Of a DNA stretch of 44,698 bases, positions 41,006-44,698 are shown piece after piece. Numbering within the stretch: position 1 is the first letter of the stretch; each line of letters begins with the position of its first letter. Below the pieces are notes generated by a model. The model saw only the letters and a program-made list of their open reading frames with translations, searched no databases and was not told the DNA's origin. The translations under genes were made by a program, and so were the position numbers. Origin of the DNA: Clostridiaceae bacterium (GTDB lineage: Bacteria; Bacillota; Clostridia; Lachnospirales; Lachnospiraceae); assembly GCA_009911065.1 (NCBI GenBank), contig QXWR01000042.1, positions 1 through 44,698 on the forward strand, in the 5' to 3' direction.

Positions 41006-42370
41006 TTAAGAATTGTTCCCGTTTTCTGCAGCCATAGCCTGATCTACCGCCGCCAATTCTTCCGGGGAAAACATTCCCCGCATTACCTCAATCAAACTTT
41101 GATACTGCAGCCGCATAGCAATCTTTAACACAAAAAGCCGATCTTTCAAAGAGGTAAAATCATATAAATTCTGTCCCAAAAACTGCGCTACTGCTTCTGC
41201 AGGCGCCGCTCCCTCTCTCCCACTGGCCTCATCCAAAAGAAACGAAGTTAAAAGCAGTAAAACCGTATTGGCCAGATAACGATCTGCCTTTAACAAAATC
41301 ACTGAGTAATTAATGCACTCGGCAAGATTATGATTGTTAAAACAACAGGCTGCCAGCATTTCATAAGCCTCTCGAATATCTCCGGACAAAAACATGGACT
41401 TAAAAGCCGTTCCATATTTTTCCAGCTGGTCCAGCGCCCGTTTGAGATACTTCTCCGCCTCCGGAAAATTCTTCATCCTTGAATAATATTTTCCCGCATA
41501 GTAATCAAAATCCGCCTCTTCTGGCAGCCGCTTTATCGCCTTACGGTAAATCTCCATAAACACATCTTCTGGCGTATTTCCTCTTGCATACAAAATCTCC
41601 AGCAGCTTGGTAAATGTCATGGAAGCACGAATGGGATCTACATATTCCACCGTATCCGGCATCAGGGAAATAGCTTTTCTAAAAGCTTCCTCTGCCTTTT
41701 CCAGATCATTCACTGACAAATATTCATCCCCCAAATATCCAAGCATCTGATGGCTGTCTGGCCGTTCCTCCAGCTCCTTTAAAATAATCTTTAAGTTTCT
41801 TCCGCTGGATGCCTTTTCCATATGCTGCATCTTACCATATCCCAAATGATAGATTGCCAGCTCATTGACCCCATCTACAAACTTAAAATTCGATCCGTCC
41901 ACAGCCATGATGGTCTCGTGAACCCGTCCCACATATCGAAGTCCTGGACGGTTCCGAAATACCCTGGATTGCGTTCCTACTGCCATAACCTGGTTTTCAT
42001 TGTTCAAATGCACCCAGGAAGACAAAATGGCATCATAATCCTTATTTTGAAGCTGTCTGACATAAAACAAAAGCTTTTTCGCATCTTCCTCCAAAAAATA
42101 CTCATCTGCATCCAATAATGCAATCCACTCATACTTTGCCTTGCTGATAGCAAAGTTTTTTGCAGCTGCAAAATCATCAATCCATTCAAAATGATAAATC
42201 TTTGCCCCCATACGTTCAGCAATCTCCACAGTCCGGTCAGTGGAACCCGTATCCACAACAATCTGCTCAGACACCACTCCCTTTCCCCAGGACAAGGCAC
42301 GTTCAATATTTGCCTCCTCATTTTTTACAATCATACATTGGGAAATCTTCGCTCTGCTGCGAACTTTCAT
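41006..42370 (-). CDS. GT2 glycosyltransferase with TPR-like C-terminus (copy 1)
   Basis: A 454-residue family 2 glycosyltransferase. The N-terminal GT-A domain shows SQCMIVKNEEANIERALSW, VVDTGSTDRTVEIAERMG, the metal-binding DAD in ALLDADEYFLEED (about 90-100) and FRNRPGLRYVGRVHETI. From about residue 200 it turns to helical TPR-like repeats (EKAEEAFRKAISLMPDT, PEAEKYLKRALDQLEKYG). Such proteins transfer sugars to protein acceptors; with flagellin close by, O-glycosylation of flagellin is the leading hypothesis. The next gene is a close paralogue. ATG 42370 with AGAGGAGAAAGG. Confidence 0.9.
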   Translation of the reverse strand: MKVRSRAKISQCMIVKNEEANIERALSWGKGVVSEQIVVDTGSTDRTVEIAERMGAKIYHFEWIDDFAAAKNFAISKAKYEWIALLDADEYFLEEDAKKLLFYVRQLQNKDYDAILSSWVHLNNENQVMAVGTQSRVFRNRPGLRYVGRVHETIMAVDGSNFKFVDGVNELAIYHLGYGKMQHMEKASSGRNLKIILKELEERPDSHQMLGYLGDEYLSVNDLEKAEEAFRKAISLMPDTVEYVDPIRASMTFTKLLEILYARGNTPEDVFMEIYRKAIKRLPEEADFDYYAGKYYSRMKNFPEAEKYLKRALDQLEKYGTAFKSMFLSGDIREAYEMLAACCFNNHNLAECINYSVILLKADRYLANTVLLLLTSFLLDEASGREGAAPAEAVAQFLGQNLYDFTSLKDRLFVLKIAMRLQYQSLIEVMRGMFSPEELAAVDQAMAAENGNNS

Positions 42371-42549
42371 AATCCTTTCTCCTCTCTCAAAATTTCCTAC
42401 TTATTCTTTGACTCTTCCTATCTCTTACAGAAAGCTTTGTGTAAAAAATGTCTGCCCTGCAGATAGCGCTAATATGTTATCTCAATGTCATACATCCCTT
42501 ACACAAAATTTCCTGCCAATTTCCTGTAGCAAGAAATCACTTTTCAAGT

Positions 42550-43920
42550 TTATAATAACGCTCTTTGCTCCTCTGGTGTAAAAACATGTCGAATCACATA
42601 TTCTGCAAAACTGCAGCGTTTTGCCATCTGAGCCGTCTTAACCAAAAATAACCGATCTTTTAAGGATGTAAGATCATAAAGACCTGCAAAAAATTCCAGT
42701 ATCCGCTGATTCTCTTCTTTTGAAGCAAAATTCGATCCAATTCTTTCCTTTGTCTTCTCATGGGAAACCAATCCATCGTTATCTTCAGGAAGCAACACCA
42801 TAAGAAGACGCGATAAAACTGACATGGCATATTTATCATACTGCAAATGAGCCACTGCATACGTAACGCATTTTTGCCCCTCTCCTGCCTCATAACTGCA
42901 TCGCACCAACAATTCATAGGCATCTAAAAGATTCCCTGCCAAAATCAAAGCCCGATTGGAGCACCCATAAGTATTCAGCTTCTCCAAAGCTGCTTCCAAA
43001 TGCTCTACTGCCCTGCTTGCCTGCCCCGACGCAGCAAAATAACGCCCTACAATATAATCAAAATCAGCCTCTTTCGGCAAATGCTTCACTGCCTTTTGAT
43101 AGATTTCCTCCGCTTCTTCCCACACACATCCTTCTTTTTCTGTCAAAATCGTCAAAAGCCGGGTATAAGTAACAGCGCTCCTTTGATCTCCCTCCCCTAT
43201 TTCAATCGGCATATGTTCTACCCCGCGGCGATACCACTGCTCTGCCTCATCCCGCTCCCCATCATCCAGACATTCATCCCCCATATATCCCATCATCTCC
43301 GAATCTTCTGGGTGTTCTTTCAATTCATCCAAAATCAACCGCCGATTTCGGCTGCTTTTGGTATGTTTCGTCTCTCCCTCCCCCTGGTATCCGGTATGAA
43401 AAATCGAAAATGCAGCCACAGCATCTCCTACTTTTAAATCTTTCCCCGACAAAGATTCCAACTGTTCATGAATCCGCCTGCGATAGCGAATATCCGGTTG
43501 ATTGCGGAAAAATCGAATCTGAGTTCCTGAAGCAAAAATCTTCCCCTCTCCGTTCAGCTGCTGCCAACCAGTAGAAATTCCGTCAAAAGCCTCTTTTTCC
43601 AATCCATCCAAAAGTTCTTTCAACTTTCTGGCATCCTCAGACATCATATACTCATCTGCATCCAAAAAACAAATCCAATCTCCTTTGGCAATCTCTATGG
43701 CATGATTCTTTGCTACAGAAAAATCATCTGTCCAAGGAAAAGAATACACCTTTGCCCCCAAATCTTTGGCAATCTCTATGGTTCGATCTGTGGAGCCAGT
43801 ATCCACTACAATCTGTTCCCACATAATCTCTCTCCCCCATGACAATGCCCGCTCTATATTCTTTTCTTCATTTTTGACAATCATACATTGGGATATCCGG
43901 ACACATTTTTTTTGTTTCAA
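42550..43920 (-). CDS. GT2 glycosyltransferase with TPR-like C-terminus (copy 2)
   Basis: A 456-residue paralogue of the preceding enzyme. Motifs: RISQCMIVKNEEKNIERALS, VVDTGSTDRTIEIAKDLG, metal-binding DADEY in WICFLDADEYMMSED, and FRNQPDIRYRRRIHEQL. The C-terminal half is TPR-like (EEAEEIYQKAVKHLPKEADF). I place the start at TTG 43920: AAAGGAGG lies 7 bases upstream and the product then begins at the same point as copy 1. The longer frame to ATG 43959 begins inside the terminator tail and has no ribosome site. Directly downstream of flagellin, separated by a terminator; likely acts on flagellin. Confidence 0.9.
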   Translation of the reverse strand: MKQKKCVRISQCMIVKNEEKNIERALSWGREIMWEQIVVDTGSTDRTIEIAKDLGAKVYSFPWTDDFSVAKNHAIEIAKGDWICFLDADEYMMSEDARKLKELLDGLEKEAFDGISTGWQQLNGEGKIFASGTQIRFFRNQPDIRYRRRIHEQLESLSGKDLKVGDAVAAFSIFHTGYQGEGETKHTKSSRNRRLILDELKEHPEDSEMMGYMGDECLDDGERDEAEQWYRRGVEHMPIEIGEGDQRSAVTYTRLLTILTEKEGCVWEEAEEIYQKAVKHLPKEADFDYIVGRYFAASGQASRAVEHLEAALEKLNTYGCSNRALILAGNLLDAYELLVRCSYEAGEGQKCVTYAVAHLQYDKYAMSVLSRLLMVLLPEDNDGLVSHEKTKERIGSNFASKEENQRILEFFAGLYDLTSLKDRLFLVKTAQMAKRCSFAEYVIRHVFTPEEQRALL

Positions 43921-43962
43921 TGATTTTCCTCCTTTAGATTTTTTGTTTCCATCTCCCATTAC

Positions 43963-44002
43963 AAAAAGCCATTTTCATGCTTTTTGCAGAAAATGGCTTT
44001 TG
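43963..44002 (-). terminator. Flagellin gene terminator
   Basis: GAAAATGGCTTTT (43989-44001) pairs with AAAAGCCATTTTC (43964-43976); an inner TGC-TTTTT-GCA stem extends the hairpin. On the minus strand a T-run follows. It lies between the flagellin stop and the glycosyltransferase start. Confidence 0.85.
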
Positions 44003-44041
44003 CTTTTAGAATATATTTAAACTCTATTACCCTAAAAGAAA

Positions 44042-44698
44042 TTAACCAAGCAAGCTCAAGATGCTCTGCGGTACAGAGTTGGACTGTGCCAGCATGGACT
44101 GAGAAGCCTGCAGAAGAATGTTATTCTTCGTGAATGCAGTAATCTCATCTGCCATATCTGTATCACGGATACGGCTCTCAGCAGAAGTGATATTCTCAGA
44201 AGTAACCTTCAGGTTGTTAACCGTATGCTCAAGTCTGTTCTGTGCAGCACCGAGTTTAGCGCGGTAGCTGGAAACAGCATTGATAGCATTGTTAATGGTA
44301 TCAATTGCAGCATTAGCAACAACCGTGCTGCTTCCGGAAATATCCATAGAATGCAGCAATGCAGATGCCAGAGTACTATTACCAGAAATAGCGCCAGCAC
44401 TCTTAAATGCAGCTTCCTGTGTGCTAAAGGAAGAAGAATCTACAATACCACTTGCTGTCAGATAAGAACCATTGCTTCCAGCAGACTGTGCCAGGTTAAC
44501 GGTCATGGTATTGCTACCAACCTTAAACTGAAGAGTAGTAGCGGAGTTACCGCTCACTGTACCCTCTGCAGCTTTCTGTCTGTCAACCTTCAACTGAGCA
44601 TCCCAAACAGCAGCCTGAATACCGCTAACGGTCATAGCCTGACTGTTTACCACGATTGTTTCAGCGGAGCTGGGACCAATCTGGAATGTCATCTTACC
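44042..44698 (-). CDS. Flagellin, C-terminal part (runs off window)
   Basis: The visible 218 codons plus stop encode the C-terminal part of a flagellin. The conserved D1/D0 C-terminus is plain: SYRAKLGAAQNRLEHTVNNL, then SENITSAESRIRDTDMADEI, then FTKNNILLQASQSMLAQSNS and VPQSILSLLG. Upstream is a Ser/Thr/Ala-rich variable region, the usual site of O-glycosylation. Frame is open through position 44698 (GKMTFQIG), so the N-terminal D0/D1 lies beyond the window. The D0 end differs from the usual QANQTPQGVLQLLG only in detail. It is followed by a strong terminator and two glycosyltransferase genes. Confidence 0.95.
   Translation of the reverse strand, partial: GKMTFQIGPSSAETIVVNSQAMTVSGIQAAVWDAQLKVDRQKAAEGTVSGNSATTLQFKVGSNTMTVNLAQSAGSNGSYLTASGIVDSSSFSTQEAAFKSAGAISGNSTLASALLHSMDISGSSTVVANAAIDTINNAINAVSSYRAKLGAAQNRLEHTVNNLKVTSENITSAESRIRDTDMADEITAFTKNNILLQASQSMLAQSNSVPQSILSLLG

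Noticed and set aside
43921..43959. N-terminal extension MGDGNKKSKGGKS of glycosyltransferase copy 2
   Set aside because: The ATG lies at the flagellin terminator tail without ribosome site; a perfect AAAGGAGG precedes TTG 43920, which also aligns with the start of the paralogue.
1..44698. tRNA, rRNA or insertion sequences
   Set aside because: I looked for tRNA arms, rRNA segments and transposase frames with terminal repeats and saw none that hold up by eye; a tRNA scan would settle it.

Overview
The window reads as chromosome of a motile, flagellated Firmicute of the Clostridia, most likely a Lachnospiraceae member. Grounds: LexA/DinR-type ruvAB control, a low-GC chromosomal half, AGGAGG ribosome sites, a CheA-CheW-CheR-CheB cluster with several methyl-accepting receptors, a flagellin gene, and an integrative element of the Tn1549/clostridial CTn type. 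No taxon below family can be supported from the sequence alone.

Positions 1 to about 16549 are accessory DNA: one end of an integrative and conjugative element (ICE). Nearly all genes run leftward. From the chromosomal junction inward they are a DUF6075-like protein, a small conserved protein, parA, parB, a broken repA with a striking 23-bp iteron array, a membrane protein, an XRE regulator, two sigma-factor-like proteins, two rightward small HTH regulators, a leftward short protein with a shifted 3' end, a rightward 36-residue membrane peptide, a 1968-residue sortase-anchored multi-domain adhesin, two small ICE proteins, a PcfB-like protein and the N-terminal part of a VirD4-like coupling protein. 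A second element interrupts the coupling-protein gene near position 1004. Its large serine recombinase gene (positions 947 to 1) runs off the window. This is a nested insertion: an integrative mobilizable type element inside an ICE inside a chromosomal S8 peptidase gene.

The chromosome proper begins at about 16550. Reading leftward it carries an S8 subtilisin-like peptidase (3' end cut by the ICE), an M32 carboxypeptidase, a Nudix hydrolase, a class B penicillin-binding protein, an FtsW/RodA-family protein, a U32 peptidase-family protein, ZapA, RuvB and RuvA. A rightward YprB-like exonuclease diverges from ruvA. Three chemoreceptor genes follow on the minus strand. Divergent from them is a plus-strand operon cheA-cheW-cheR-cheB that ends with an unusual membrane-anchored C39-like peptidase. 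The window closes with two minus-strand paralogous GT2-TPR glycosyltransferases directly downstream of a flagellin gene that runs off the right edge, a layout that suggests flagellin glycosylation.

Most notable observations: (1) the exactly phased 23-bp palindromic array inside repA, which is open in all three frames and encodes the same cyclic peptide in each, with a downstream frameshift of the size expected from a change in unit number; (2) the nested insertion into virD4; (3) two families of repeated operator-like sites in the ICE; (4) the repeat-tailed C39 peptidase in the chemotaxis operon; (5) the twin glycosyltransferases next to flagellin; (6) a CZB-like zinc-binding module on the outside face of a chemoreceptor.
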